In this document: piece by piece, positions 1-7,078 of the stretch
Layout: each line of letters begins with the position of its first letter
Numbering within the stretch: position 1 is the stretch's first letter
Source: Candidatus Kapaibacterium sp.
GTDB taxonomy: Bacteria > Bacteroidota > Ignavibacteria > Kapaibacteriales > UBA2268
Direction: 5' to 3'
Assembly (NCBI GenBank): GCA_028691175.1
Contig: JAQUZU010000048.1
Span: 1,838-13,036, forward strand
Length of the DNA: 11,199 nucleotides
The notes under the pieces: generated by a model
What the model saw: only the letters and a program-made list of their open reading frames with translations
Told to the model about the DNA's origin: nothing
Database searches by the model: none
Program-made: the position numbers and the translations under genes

Positions 1-741
1 GCTCTGATTCCTGATGTTGCACAAGCTTTGAATTTTAAACCATTGCTTGCAAATACGTTTGAGCCTCGAGTTGGCACGATTTACGAATGTGCCGGTCGCA
101 AATTACGCTTGGATATATGTACTTCTCTTGACGTCAAAACATTTGACTTGCAGAATTCTAAACTCAGCATTGGAGTCGATTTCTTTACGTATACAAGGCT
201 GCGCAGCGAGGGCAAGTTCAAGTTTCCGGTTGAAACTGCGGATTACTTTTTTGGCGTAAATGGTGCGTATGTATCGAATCCGTGGTCGTTTCGGTTTCGT
301 GTAGCACACATTTCATCACATATTGTTGACGGGATGGCAGATAGTGTTACTCTAAAACGCGAGCCGTTTGTATATAGTCGCGAATTTTTTGATCTTGTAG
401 GAGCATATCAGTGGAAAAATTTGCGCTTTTATGCAGGTGCAACTTTGCTTTTCTCGATGCTGCCAAAAGATTTCCTTGCTGTTCAGCCGCAAGTAGGGTT
501 GGACTATCAATATCCGCTAACTTCCGGAATCGATATTGTTGCCGGATATGATTTGAAATTTGCCGGCATGAATTCGAATTACTATCCCGTACACTCGATG
601 CAGGCCGGATTGAATTTTAAAACAAGCGAAGACGTCGGAATTTTCTTCGGTGCTTATGGTTTTCACGGAAAAAGTATCCATGGCATGTTTTATAACGAGG
701 CCGATGATTATTTAGGCGTCGGTTTCCAAGTAATGTTTTAA
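1..741 (+). CDS. DUF1207-like outer-membrane protein, 3' part (5' end outside window)
   Basis: The frame is open from base 1, so the gene starts upstream; 246 codons are visible before the TAA at 739-741. Near the left edge the protein reads PLLANTFEPRVG, close to the 'PLLAdpreP' opening of DUF1207 proteins. Further in, FRFRVAHISSHIVDG resembles the family's conserved 'LYHxSSHLGDE' block. The rest alternates aromatic and polar residues as amphipathic strands and ends in GVGFQVMF, a terminal Phe typical of outer-membrane beta-barrels. A barrel in the outer membrane is therefore inferred; substrate and function are unknown. The signal peptide would lie outside the window. rsmA follows after 12 bases, so the two are probably co-transcribed. 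An uncharacterised porin-like barrel is the alternative. Confidence 0.7.
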   Translation, partial: ALIPDVAQALNFKPLLANTFEPRVGTIYECAGRKLRLDICTSLDVKTFDLQNSKLSIGVDFFTYTRLRSEGKFKFPVETADYFFGVNGAYVSNPWSFRFRVAHISSHIVDGMADSVTLKREPFVYSREFFDLVGAYQWKNLRFYAGATLLFSMLPKDFLAVQPQVGLDYQYPLTSGIDIVAGYDLKFAGMNSNYYPVHSMQAGLNFKTSEDVGIFFGAYGFHGKSIHGMFYNEADDYLGVGFQVMF

Positions 742-753
742 GAAAAGGTATCT

Positions 754-1566
754 GTGCAGACTATCCAACCGAAAAAATCGCTGGGGCAAAATTTCCTCAT
801 TGATAAAAATATCTCCCGGAAAATTGTAAGCCTTCTGGATATTTCAATAAATGATATTACGATGGAAATTGGTCCCGGTACCGGGGCATTGACGGAACTT
901 CTGCTGGAGTATAAGCCGCAACTTACTGCAATCGAGATTGATAAGCGTGCTTTCGATTTACTCCATGAAAAATTTCCGCCGGAAATATTTACGAATTTTT
1001 CGTTAGTACATTCGGATATTCGCGATTTCGACATTAGTAGTTTGTATAACGAGCAGAAGATAAAATCGATCGGAAATATTCCGTATTATATTTCGGCGGA
1101 TATTTTGTTTCGGCTTTTTGAAAACTCGAAAATATTGGAACGCACTATTATTATGGTGCAAAAAGAGGTTGCAAAGCGAATTGTCTCGCAACCGAACACG
1201 AAGGACTACGGGATTCTCGGCGTTGCCGCCGGTTTTGTTGCAGACAGTAAAATTATGTTTGATGTGCCCGGAACTTGCTTTTATCCGCGTCCGAATGTTA
1301 CTTCGTCCGTAGTGAAAATTCAATATGCAAATCATCTCCCGGATGAGATTGAATTTTCTGCAATCATGAAATTTGTAAAAGCCGCGTTTTCGCAAAGACG
1401 TAAGACACTGAAAAATTCGCTAAAGCAATATTTTGCCGGTATTCGGAATTTTGATGCAGTCGATTTCGAGAAATCGCATGAGCAAATCCTGCAGAAAAGG
1501 GCGGAGGCACTCTGTGTGAATGATTTTATAACGCTATATCAGGACTTGACCGGACAGCAGAAATGA
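754..1566 (+). CDS. rsmA: 16S rRNA (adenine(1518)-N6/adenine(1519)-N6)-dimethyltransferase RsmA/KsgA
   Basis: A cytoplasmic SAM-dependent enzyme that dimethylates two adjacent adenines in the 3'-terminal helix of 16S rRNA late in 30S assembly. The 270 residues match the family's usual length. Visible signatures are KKSLGQNFL (7-15), the SAM-binding EIGPGTG (38-44) with acidic EID (61-63), the catalytic NIPY (108-111), FYPRPNVTSSVV (176-187) and FSQRRKTLKNSL (212-223). The start is GTG at 754, preceded by AAGG at 745-748 with five bases of spacing, and it places the conserved N-terminus in the usual position. The stop overlaps the next ATG (ATGA, 1563-1566), so translation of the downstream gene is probably coupled. 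Loss of this enzyme classically gives kasugamycin resistance in other bacteria. Identification is firm. Confidence 0.97.
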   Translation: MQTIQPKKSLGQNFLIDKNISRKIVSLLDISINDITMEIGPGTGALTELLLEYKPQLTAIEIDKRAFDLLHEKFPPEIFTNFSLVHSDIRDFDISSLYNEQKIKSIGNIPYYISADILFRLFENSKILERTIIMVQKEVAKRIVSQPNTKDYGILGVAAGFVADSKIMFDVPGTCFYPRPNVTSSVVKIQYANHLPDEIEFSAIMKFVKAAFSQRRKTLKNSLKQYFAGIRNFDAVDFEKSHEQILQKRAEALCVNDFITLYQDLTGQQK

Positions 1567-2513
1567 AAAACTTAAACGATAAACTTGCAGTAAAATTTTC
1601 CGAAATTCTTAACGGCGCGGAAATATATGTAATCATGATGTCGGTTATTTATTCGCTTTTGCTTTTGATTTTTTCGTCGAGTTTTGAAAATCCGCTCCTG
1701 CTATTTACTTATAACGTTGGAATTGCAGGCGTAATATTGGCAGTGGCGTTCCTCGATTATTATTTGGGCGATAACCGAAAAATGCACATTGTGCGAACTG
1801 TGTTTATAGCACCGATTATTTATATTTGCTATTTGAATACGCAATTTTATGTCCGAGCGATTAATCCGGTGCTGTATGATCAAGTGCTGATTGACTGGGA
1901 TAATTTGCTGTTCGGTGGCGATGTGTCCCGATTTTTTGATGCAATTCGGACGCCGATTTTGACGGAATTTTTGCAGATTTGCTATGTGCTGTTTTTCTTT
2001 TTGCCGGTATTTCACGGAATCGAATTGTTTTTCCGCGATAAGAAACCGGAACTAAACTTTCTGTCAAATCAGATTGTGTTTGGTTTTCTGTTGTCATATA
2101 TCTTGTATTTGGCTATGCCGGCGATAGGGCCTCGTTTTACGATTTTTGACATTCATGCACTGAATACCGAAATTCCCGGACTGTTCCTTACAGATGGTTT
2201 GCGTGAGTTTGTGAATAGTGGTGGAGGATTTCCTGCCGGATGCACTACCCCGGAATTGTCTGTGAATCGTGATTGCATGCCGAGCGGACACACATGGCTG
2301 ACTATAATGAATATTGTGCTGGCGTTTCGTTTCCGTTCGAAATTGCGCTATGTATTTCTTGTTATAGGTGGTGGTTTGATAATTGCTACATTATATATGC
2401 GTTATCATTACGGGGTCGATGTGCTTGCGGGAATTATTTTTGCAGTAATTTCGATTTATCTCGAGCCGGTAGTGAGACAAAAATTGAAAGATCTCGGATT
2501 TATAAAAATATAA
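1563..2513 (+). CDS. PAP2_3 (Aur1/Ipt1-like) integral membrane phosphatase/phosphotransferase
   Basis: A 316-residue polytopic inner-membrane protein with about six hydrophobic segments (roughly 21-40, 46-67, 78-96, 134-155, 168-187, and a C-terminal pair within about 244-303). Motifs of the PAP2 superfamily are present. PSGH lies at 240-243 with the phosphate-contacting His243. R-YHY-GVD lies at 280-286, with Arg280, His282 and Asp286 matching the R-x-x-H-x3-D-type nucleophile motif. The classical first motif KX6RP is not recognisable; GPR at 189-191 may take that place, as in the PAP2_3/inositolphosphotransferase branch. The family hydrolyses or transfers phosphoryl head groups on lipids or lipid-linked intermediates, and the substrate here is unknown. 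The gene overlaps rsmA by four bases, and the histidine kinase gene starts 31 bases later. Lipid head-group remodelling or undecaprenyl-pyrophosphate recycling are both possible. Confidence 0.85.
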   Translation: MKNLNDKLAVKFSEILNGAEIYVIMMSVIYSLLLLIFSSSFENPLLLFTYNVGIAGVILAVAFLDYYLGDNRKMHIVRTVFIAPIIYICYLNTQFYVRAINPVLYDQVLIDWDNLLFGGDVSRFFDAIRTPILTEFLQICYVLFFFLPVFHGIELFFRDKKPELNFLSNQIVFGFLLSYILYLAMPAIGPRFTIFDIHALNTEIPGLFLTDGLREFVNSGGGFPAGCTTPELSVNRDCMPSGHTWLTIMNIVLAFRFRSKLRYVFLVIGGGLIIATLYMRYHYGVDVLAGIIFAVISIYLEPVVRQKLKDLGFIKI

Positions 2514-2544
2514 ATTGTTGTTTATTATATAGAGAGCGGGTGAT

Positions 2545-3756
2545 ATGATAGATGTTAATGAGCAAATTGGGCAAGCTAGAATTTTGATTGTAGATGATAT
2601 GCCGGAGAATTTGCAGGTGCTTGGCTCTACTCTTGGGGCTAAAGGCTATAAAGTAGCTTTCGCTACTAACGGTTATCAAGCGATTAACAGCGCGCAACAT
2701 AAGACACCGGACCTGATTTTGCTGGATATTCAAATGCCGGATTTTGATGGATATAGTACTTGCCGTCATCTCAAATCTGATCCGCTTACAAAAGATGTGC
2801 CCGTTATTTTTCTTACCTCTAAAAGTGATGTAGAATCTGTAATTGCCGGCTTCGAATGTGGTGCGGTTGATTATGTTACTAAACCATTTAATCAGCAGGA
2901 ATTGCTTGCTCGAGTAGACAGCCAGTTAAAAGTTCGCTACTATCAGAACTATATGATTGCTCAGAATAAGGAACTGCAAGAGAGCAATATCAAAATCGAA
3001 AAATACGCACTGGAACTTGTCGAACTAAATCGGCAACTAATTAAATCGCAGGCTGAACTTACAGAGGCAAATCACGTAAAAGACCGCTTCTTTTCTATCG
3101 TTGCACATGATTTGCGTGGCCCGTTCTCAAGTTTGCTCGGAATGGGGCAAATACTTGTCGATGAATATGAAACTCTGGAGCCGGACGAACTCAAAGATAT
3201 GGTGGGACGTCAATATCGTGTATCGAAGCGACTATACGAGTTGGTGGATAATTTACTGATTTGGTCGCGTAATCAGATGAATAATATCAAAGTTGAACCG
3301 CAAAATATTGGGTTGCGTGGAATTGTTGAAGCCACAGAAGACTATTATGCACAGATGTCCGTGGCGAAAAACATTACGCTCGAAACAAAAATAGACAATG
3401 AAATCACCGTTTATAGCGATGAAAATATTCTATCGACAATTCTGCGAAATTTGATTTCCAATGCATTGAAATTTACTAATAGTGGCGGAAAAATCGTTGT
3501 CAGCGCGATCGAATTAGACGATATGGTCGAAATTTGCGTTGCCGATACCGGGGTCGGAATGTCTGAAGAAAACTGTAAAAAAGTGTTCTTGATAGATCAA
3601 AAAGTCTCGACTTATGGTACGAATAATGAGCCGGGAACCGGTCTCGGACTTATGCTTTGCAAGGAGTTTGTAGAAAAGCAAAACGGAAAAATACGCATCG
3701 AGTCAGTCGAAAATGTGGGAACAAGTGTGATTTTCACTGTACCGCTCGGCGAGTAA
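2545..3756 (+). CDS. Soluble REC-histidine kinase (receiver at N-terminus, HisKA-HATPase at C-terminus)
   Basis: A 403-residue cytoplasmic signalling protein with no membrane segment. The receiver domain (about 11-130) has the acidic pair Asp17-Asp18, phosphoacceptor Asp61 in LLDIQMPDFDG, Thr91 and Lys113 before Pro114. A charged, probably coiled-coil linker (about 137-180) leads to a HisKA H-box, FFSIVAHDLRGPF, with predicted autophosphorylated His188. The ATPase domain shows the N-box (NLISNALKF, 302-310), G1 (DTGVGM, 334-339) and G2 (GTGLGL, 364-369). All key residues are intact, so an active kinase is expected. The REC-first order suggests the kinase is controlled by phosphotransfer or partner binding rather than by a transmembrane sensor. 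No partner sensor or output regulator is adjacent. The ATG is preceded by a purine-rich AGAGAGCGGG. The stop lies seven bases from the convergent glycosyltransferase stop. Confidence 0.93.
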   Translation: MIDVNEQIGQARILIVDDMPENLQVLGSTLGAKGYKVAFATNGYQAINSAQHKTPDLILLDIQMPDFDGYSTCRHLKSDPLTKDVPVIFLTSKSDVESVIAGFECGAVDYVTKPFNQQELLARVDSQLKVRYYQNYMIAQNKELQESNIKIEKYALELVELNRQLIKSQAELTEANHVKDRFFSIVAHDLRGPFSSLLGMGQILVDEYETLEPDELKDMVGRQYRVSKRLYELVDNLLIWSRNQMNNIKVEPQNIGLRGIVEATEDYYAQMSVAKNITLETKIDNEITVYSDENILSTILRNLISNALKFTNSGGKIVVSAIELDDMVEICVADTGVGMSEENCKKVFLIDQKVSTYGTNNEPGTGLGLMLCKEFVEKQNGKIRIESVENVGTSVIFTVPLGE

Positions 3757-3763
3757 GATTAGA

Positions 3764-4807
3764 CTATTTATGTGCGTGGTTAAGCAAATCAGATGCGGCT
3801 GCGAAAATATCTTTCGGGTCGATTGATTGCATGCATGCAAAATGCTTTTTCGGACAATTCGCTCTGCCAATGTGTGTGCATGGGCGGCACGGTAATTGTT
3901 TCTCGATGATGCGATAAACACAATTGTATGGCGTAAAGCCAAGTTCGGGCGTTGTTGAGCCGAAAATCGCCACAATCGGCACTTTTACGGCAGAGGCAAT
4001 GTGCATTAGCCCGGTGTCGTTTGTGATTATCAAATCGACGAGCGATATAGCTTTGGCAGATTCTTGCAACTTTAGTTTTCCGGCGAGAGATATCGCATTT
4101 GACGGGAATTGTCCGGCAATTTTCTCGCAAACCGGAATATCCGATTTGCCTCCCAATAGCAGAAATAGTATTTTGCAGCGATTTTGCAATAACTCCATGG
4201 TTTGCACAAATTTTTCTACCGGAAGTTGTTTGGTGAAATGTGCCGCTCCCGGTGCTATTGCAATGATTTTGTCGAAATGAGTTGTTGTCTGAACATATTG
4301 CGATAATGAAAACTCCGCGTCGCAGGCAATTGAAGTCGTCTCGTCGTTCGGAAATATTTCGAACTCTCGCAGAGTGGAAAAATAATTATCTACTGTATGT
4401 AGCGGCTTCCCGACCGAATATTTGCAATGTACGAGCAATATTTTTTTAAGGTGATGCTTGTGAATTGCATTTATATTCGGTGCAAGTTTTTTGCGAAAAA
4501 TCCGGCTTCGCAGATTGTTCTGCAAATCAATTACGTAATCATATTCTCCGTTTTCGGCGATAATTTTTGCCTTTAATTCCTGAATCTGCCGGCGCGTTGC
4601 CTTTTTGTCGTATGGGATAACCGAATCGATATTAGGATTGCCGGCTATGGCATCGCGGAACTGCTTTGCAACAACAAAGTCGATTTTCGCCTCCGGATAT
4701 CGCGTCCGAACAGCCTGTAAAAGCGGCGTTGTTAAAATTATATCGCCGATAGAACTTAATCTTATAAATAAGAACTTGATTTTCTTGTTTTTTTTTGATA
4801 TATTCAT
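3764..4807 (-). CDS. Glycosyltransferase family 9 (ADP-heptose:LPS heptosyltransferase-like)
   Basis: A 347-residue GT-B enzyme predicted to transfer a heptose-like sugar from a nucleotide donor to lipopolysaccharide core or a related surface glycan, on the cytoplasmic face of the inner membrane. The N-terminus FLFIRLSSIGDIILTTPLL (12-30) is the GT9 signature, with the catalytic-type Asp22. APGAAHFTKQLP (185-196) and NDTGLMHIASAVKVPIVAIFGSTTPE (263-288, His269) form the donor site. A C-terminal Cys cluster (307, 310, 318, 325) with CM-x-SI is common in this family. The in-frame ORF extends to a TTG at 4843, but the ATG at 4807 puts the signature at the usual distance from the N-terminus and is preferred. 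No strong Shine-Dalgarno is seen. No other LPS gene is adjacent, so the exact acceptor is open. Confidence 0.92.
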   Translation of the reverse strand: MNISKKNKKIKFLFIRLSSIGDIILTTPLLQAVRTRYPEAKIDFVVAKQFRDAIAGNPNIDSVIPYDKKATRRQIQELKAKIIAENGEYDYVIDLQNNLRSRIFRKKLAPNINAIHKHHLKKILLVHCKYSVGKPLHTVDNYFSTLREFEIFPNDETTSIACDAEFSLSQYVQTTTHFDKIIAIAPGAAHFTKQLPVEKFVQTMELLQNRCKILFLLLGGKSDIPVCEKIAGQFPSNAISLAGKLKLQESAKAISLVDLIITNDTGLMHIASAVKVPIVAIFGSTTPELGFTPYNCVYRIIEKQLPCRPCTHIGRANCPKKHFACMQSIDPKDIFAAASDLLNHAHK

Positions 4808-4810
4808 ATT

Positions 4811-4839
4811 TTGAAAACTTGCACTATAAAAACTATAAT
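4811..4839 (+). promoter_or_regulatory. Sigma70-like promoter for the STAS gene
   Basis: TTGAAA (4811-4816) and TATAAT (4834-4839) are separated by exactly 17 bases, giving a near-consensus -35/-10 pair. Initiation would fall near 4846, giving a leader of roughly 58 bases before the ATG at 4904. The -35 box starts four bases from the divergent glycosyltransferase ATG. If the host used only the Bacteroidota-type -33/-7 signal, this match could be fortuitous in AT-rich DNA. Confidence 0.5.
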
Positions 4840-4860
4840 GCAAAAATAAGGATATGAAAA
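4832..4860 (-). promoter_or_regulatory. Candidate promoter for the glycosyltransferase gene
   Basis: On the minus strand TTTTCA (4860-4855) lies 17 bases upstream of TATAGT (4837-4832), matching sigma70 boxes at four and five of six positions. Its -10 overlaps the -10 of the opposite-strand promoter. A Bacteroidota-style -7 candidate, TATTTTTG (4848-4841), is also present on this strand. Which one is used cannot be decided from sequence. Confidence 0.3.
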
Positions 4861-4903
4861 TAAAAAATTGAAAAAAATATTAAAATATAAAGGAAATTTA
4901 AAA

Positions 4904-5245
4904 ATGGGAATAAATTTTTCATTCGAACGAACCGATGACGTAATAATGTTTAAGTTGCAAAATCCAAATTTGGACATGGAAATTGCGTCGCAACTGAAGG
5001 CAAAATTACTGATTTTGTGTCAGCCGGATATTGAAGCATTAATTTTTGATTTGTCGCAAATCGAATATGTCGATAGCTCCGGGCTTGGTGCTTTACTCTT
5101 GGCATACAGACAGTTGAAGGAGTACGAAGGCAAAATCGTATTGGTCGGAGTAAGTGCGGTAGTTCGAAAAATGCTTTCGCTATCGCAAATCGAGGATTTG
5201 TTTGAGTATTACGATACAATTGAAGAAGCGAAGCAAAATATGTAA
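4904..5245 (+). CDS. STAS-domain anti-sigma factor antagonist (SpoIIAA-like)
   Basis: A 113-residue single-domain cytoplasmic protein of the STAS fold. The key motif YVDSSGLGALL (55-65) places Asp57 and Ser58 at the same positions as the phosphorylated serine region of Bacillus SpoIIAA, so Ser58 is the predicted switch residue. In this family the dephosphorylated form binds an HPK-type anti-sigma kinase and the phosphorylated form is released; PP2C-type phosphatases reverse it. Neither a partner kinase nor a phosphatase is encoded in the window. The ATG at 4904 is chosen over the upstream TTG (4868) because AAAGGA (4889-4894) sits nine bases before it and the STAS fold begins right after. The exported protein gene follows after 27 bases, probably in one operon. 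Confidence 0.93.
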   Translation: MGINFSFERTDDVIMFKLQNPNLDMEIASQLKAKLLILCQPDIEALIFDLSQIEYVDSSGLGALLLAYRQLKEYEGKIVLVGVSAVVRKMLSLSQIEDLFEYYDTIEEAKQNM

Positions 5246-5272
5246 TTTACGATTAATTTGAAAGGGTTTACT

Positions 5273-5764
5273 ATGAAGAAAATAATTCTTGCGATTGCAG
5301 TGCTGGTGCTGGTCGCAATGCAGGGATTTGCTCAAGTCCCGAAAGTCGCATTTATTCCATATACTAATATGGATGGAAATATGGAACTGAACAAGTGGTG
5401 TTATTCGTTGCAGGATTCTCTGCAAAAATATTTTGCTGCAGCGGATGCGGAAGAGAAATCTATGAAGATAGTGCCTTTCGACGAAATTGAAATTATTCTT
5501 GCAGACATGAATCTCGACCCGACAAATCCACAGTTTGCGTCTGATATGTGGAAAGTTGTGGAGCAATTAAATGTTGATTATGTGATTAGCGGAAATTTTG
5601 TTCTAAAAGCAAATCGTTTTCTGATTAATACATATATTTATGATGTGAATATGAAATTGCCGGTAACAACAAATCAGGCACGCGATATTTTTGTTCCTCT
5701 CGATAATGTGCTGAAAGCAATTCGACCTATCGGAAAGAAACTTCAGGGATTCTTCATTAAATAA
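5273..5764 (+). CDS. Exported TolB-N/CsgG-like domain protein, function unknown
   Basis: A 163-residue protein with a clear Sec signal peptide: MKK, a hydrophobic stretch to about residue 16, and a likely cut after QGFA (residue 20). The mature part opens with PKVAFIPYTN and later has VVEQLNVDYVISGNFVLKANRFLINTYIYDV. This pattern resembles TolB-N/CsgG-type alpha-beta domains ('vavlPf...LgvdyVleGsv...vnaqLid'), which often serve as periplasmic interaction modules. The C-terminus IGKKLQGFFIK carries no obvious anchor, and there is no lipobox. The ATG at 5273 has AAAGGG (5261-5266) at six-base spacing and beats the upstream TTG at 5258. It probably shares a transcript with the STAS gene, hinting at a link between envelope state and partner switching, but that link is only inferred from position. 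Confidence 0.75.
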   Translation: MKKIILAIAVLVLVAMQGFAQVPKVAFIPYTNMDGNMELNKWCYSLQDSLQKYFAAADAEEKSMKIVPFDEIEIILADMNLDPTNPQFASDMWKVVEQLNVDYVISGNFVLKANRFLINTYIYDVNMKLPVTTNQARDIFVPLDNVLKAIRPIGKKLQGFFIK

Positions 5765-5770
5765 TACAAC

Positions 5771-5818
5771 TAATATTGCTCTTTGGTGCTGATAATAAAG
5801 TATTAAAGAGCAATATTA
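5771..5818. repeat. 14-bp perfect inverted repeat downstream of the exported-protein gene (possible terminator)
   Basis: TAATATTGCTCTTT (5771-5784) is exactly complementary to AAAGAGCAATATTA (5805-5818), with a 20-base intervening segment. It starts six bases after the stop codon. The stem is AT-rich, the loop is long and no T-run follows, so it is not a textbook intrinsic terminator. It may be a 3'-end protective hairpin or a protein-binding palindrome. Confidence 0.6.
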
Positions 5819-5851
5819 TAAAAATATATAGAATTTTCACGAAATAATCTG

Positions 5852-5859
5852 TAAATTTG
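5852..5859 (+). promoter_or_regulatory. Candidate Bacteroidota-type -7 element for the unknown gene/ECF sigma operon
   Basis: TAAATTTG (5852-5859) matches the TAnnTTTG -7 consensus of Bacteroidota promoters and lies about 40 bases before the ATG at 5900. No convincing TTG-type -33 box is found 19-21 bases upstream. An overlapping small palindrome, TGTAG-T-CTACA (5858-5868), is also present. The call is tentative. Confidence 0.3.
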
Positions 5860-5899
5860 TAGTCTACAGTATTGTCGAAAAAAAACCACAAAAAACAAA

Positions 5900-7069
5900 A
5901 TGTTTGAAAAGTATATTGAGCAAAAAGAGCAGAATTTGGCAGAGCAAATAAATTTGACTGCCGAATATATTAACTTGTTCGAGATAATTTTTAATCCAAA
6001 AATTGAGCAAGCGTATAAAACTTACTTTTCTGCTGAGGTCGATTGGTGGCTGTATGAAGAGCAAATTGCCCGAAAGGCTAATCTGAGATTCGATTTTGAT
6101 AATCCGAAGTTGAATGCTTTTATGAAGCAGATGGACGATTTATATAAGAAAAATGCACGCTTTTCCGGCGTTTCGTTGCCACTTATTATCAGTATGGCGG
6201 TGAAGACGCGCTTGAATTATCTCTGCCGTCCGCGGACTGCACTGAAGTGGTTTATCTATCGTTGGGATCAGACGAAGACATATCATGAGATTGTAAAGCG
6301 CTTGAATTATCTCGATGACTACAAATATTTAAAAGACGGACTAATTGAGTATGTCAGAGTTCATAAATTAATAAATACCTCTGATGACTTGATTAACATT
6401 GCGACTTTCGACAAAATCATTAATGAAATCGATGGTGCGTGCGTTAGCAAGATGACTCCGGAAGGATTTATCCAACTGATGTCGCCACTGTTTTCGTTTT
6501 TTAATTCCGATGCAGACCATAAGGATACCGCGAAGATTCCGGTTGAAGCCGTGATTGTATTCTTTGACGATAAAAAATTACACGCCCTGGCTAATCGATT
6601 GGAGAGTATGTTTCATTCCGGCGAACTGCAGTTGATTTCAAAGAAATATTTGCTTGGTTTGATATACAAATCGCTCTATGAAGCCGATTTGATGTATGGC
6701 GGCGGCAATGATAACGTAACAGATGTTACGAATGAGATTGTTACGGCGAATATTTCCTATGCGGAGAATCCGAATCTCAGCAATGATATTATGCCGGAAA
6801 TGCAATTACAGAGCGAGCAAATGCAGCCGGCAAATGTGCCTGACACTGAGAATAAGGTCGACGAGTTCGTAATCCCCGGAATTGATTTTTCGGCTTTTGG
6901 AAAGCATCTGCAGCTGGCGGAAGATAAGGCTCCTTTTGAACCGGTAGCCACTCCGCTAAATGTTGATTTAACGTCGGAGGAAGGTTGTGCAGAGGCAATT
7001 TCCGAAGCAATCTTCTCTAATGCCGCAAATCTGAATGAAATTTATACTTTCGTGTTGGAAAATATATAA
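5900..7069 (+). CDS. Protein of unknown function, upstream of and coupled to an ECF sigma gene
   Basis: I do not recognise this 389-residue protein. It has no signal peptide and no membrane segment, so it is probably cytoplasmic. Residues 1 to about 270 look mostly helical, with many charged and aromatic residues (for example DWWLYEEQ near 48-55 and WFIYRWDQTKTYHEIVKRLNYL near 117-138). Residues about 275-360 are acidic and rich in Asn, Gln, Pro and Glu (MPEMQLQSEQMQPANVPDT), so probably disordered. A short helical tail, EEGCAEAISEAIF..LNEIYTFVLENI, closes the protein. No DNA-binding, nucleotide-binding or catalytic motif is evident. Codon use matches the neighbours. The ATG lacks a Shine-Dalgarno and sits in an A-rich leader. 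The sigma factor starts nine bases after the stop, so the two are almost certainly co-transcribed. A role as a regulator or client of the sigma factor is speculation. Confidence 0.8.
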   Translation: MFEKYIEQKEQNLAEQINLTAEYINLFEIIFNPKIEQAYKTYFSAEVDWWLYEEQIARKANLRFDFDNPKLNAFMKQMDDLYKKNARFSGVSLPLIISMAVKTRLNYLCRPRTALKWFIYRWDQTKTYHEIVKRLNYLDDYKYLKDGLIEYVRVHKLINTSDDLINIATFDKIINEIDGACVSKMTPEGFIQLMSPLFSFFNSDADHKDTAKIPVEAVIVFFDDKKLHALANRLESMFHSGELQLISKKYLLGLIYKSLYEADLMYGGGNDNVTDVTNEIVTANISYAENPNLSNDIMPEMQLQSEQMQPANVPDTENKVDEFVIPGIDFSAFGKHLQLAEDKAPFEPVATPLNVDLTSEEGCAEAISEAIFSNAANLNEIYTFVLENI

Positions 7070-7078
7070 CCCGAAAAC

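Noticed and set aside
738..1034. Minus-strand open frame of 98 codons opposite rsmA
   Set aside because: The + strand frame encodes an unmistakable RsmA, and the antisense frame has no domain-like features.
3827..3840. 14-bp palindrome TTGCATGCATGCAA
   Set aside because: It lies inside the glycosyltransferase coding sequence, in the conserved CM-x-SI segment, and is explained by codons and ATGC repetition.
3924..4280. Plus-strand open frame of 118 codons opposite the glycosyltransferase
   Set aside because: It is the complement of conserved GT9 coding sequence and shows no Shine-Dalgarno or recognisable domain.
4808..4843. N-terminal extension of the glycosyltransferase to a TTG at 4843
   Set aside because: The extra 12 residues precede the conserved GT9 N-terminus, lack a ribosome-binding site and would cover the divergent promoter region.
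4868..4903. N-terminal extension of the STAS protein from a TTG
   Set aside because: The extension is Lys/Ile-rich low-complexity sequence, and AAAGGA is well placed for the ATG at 4904.
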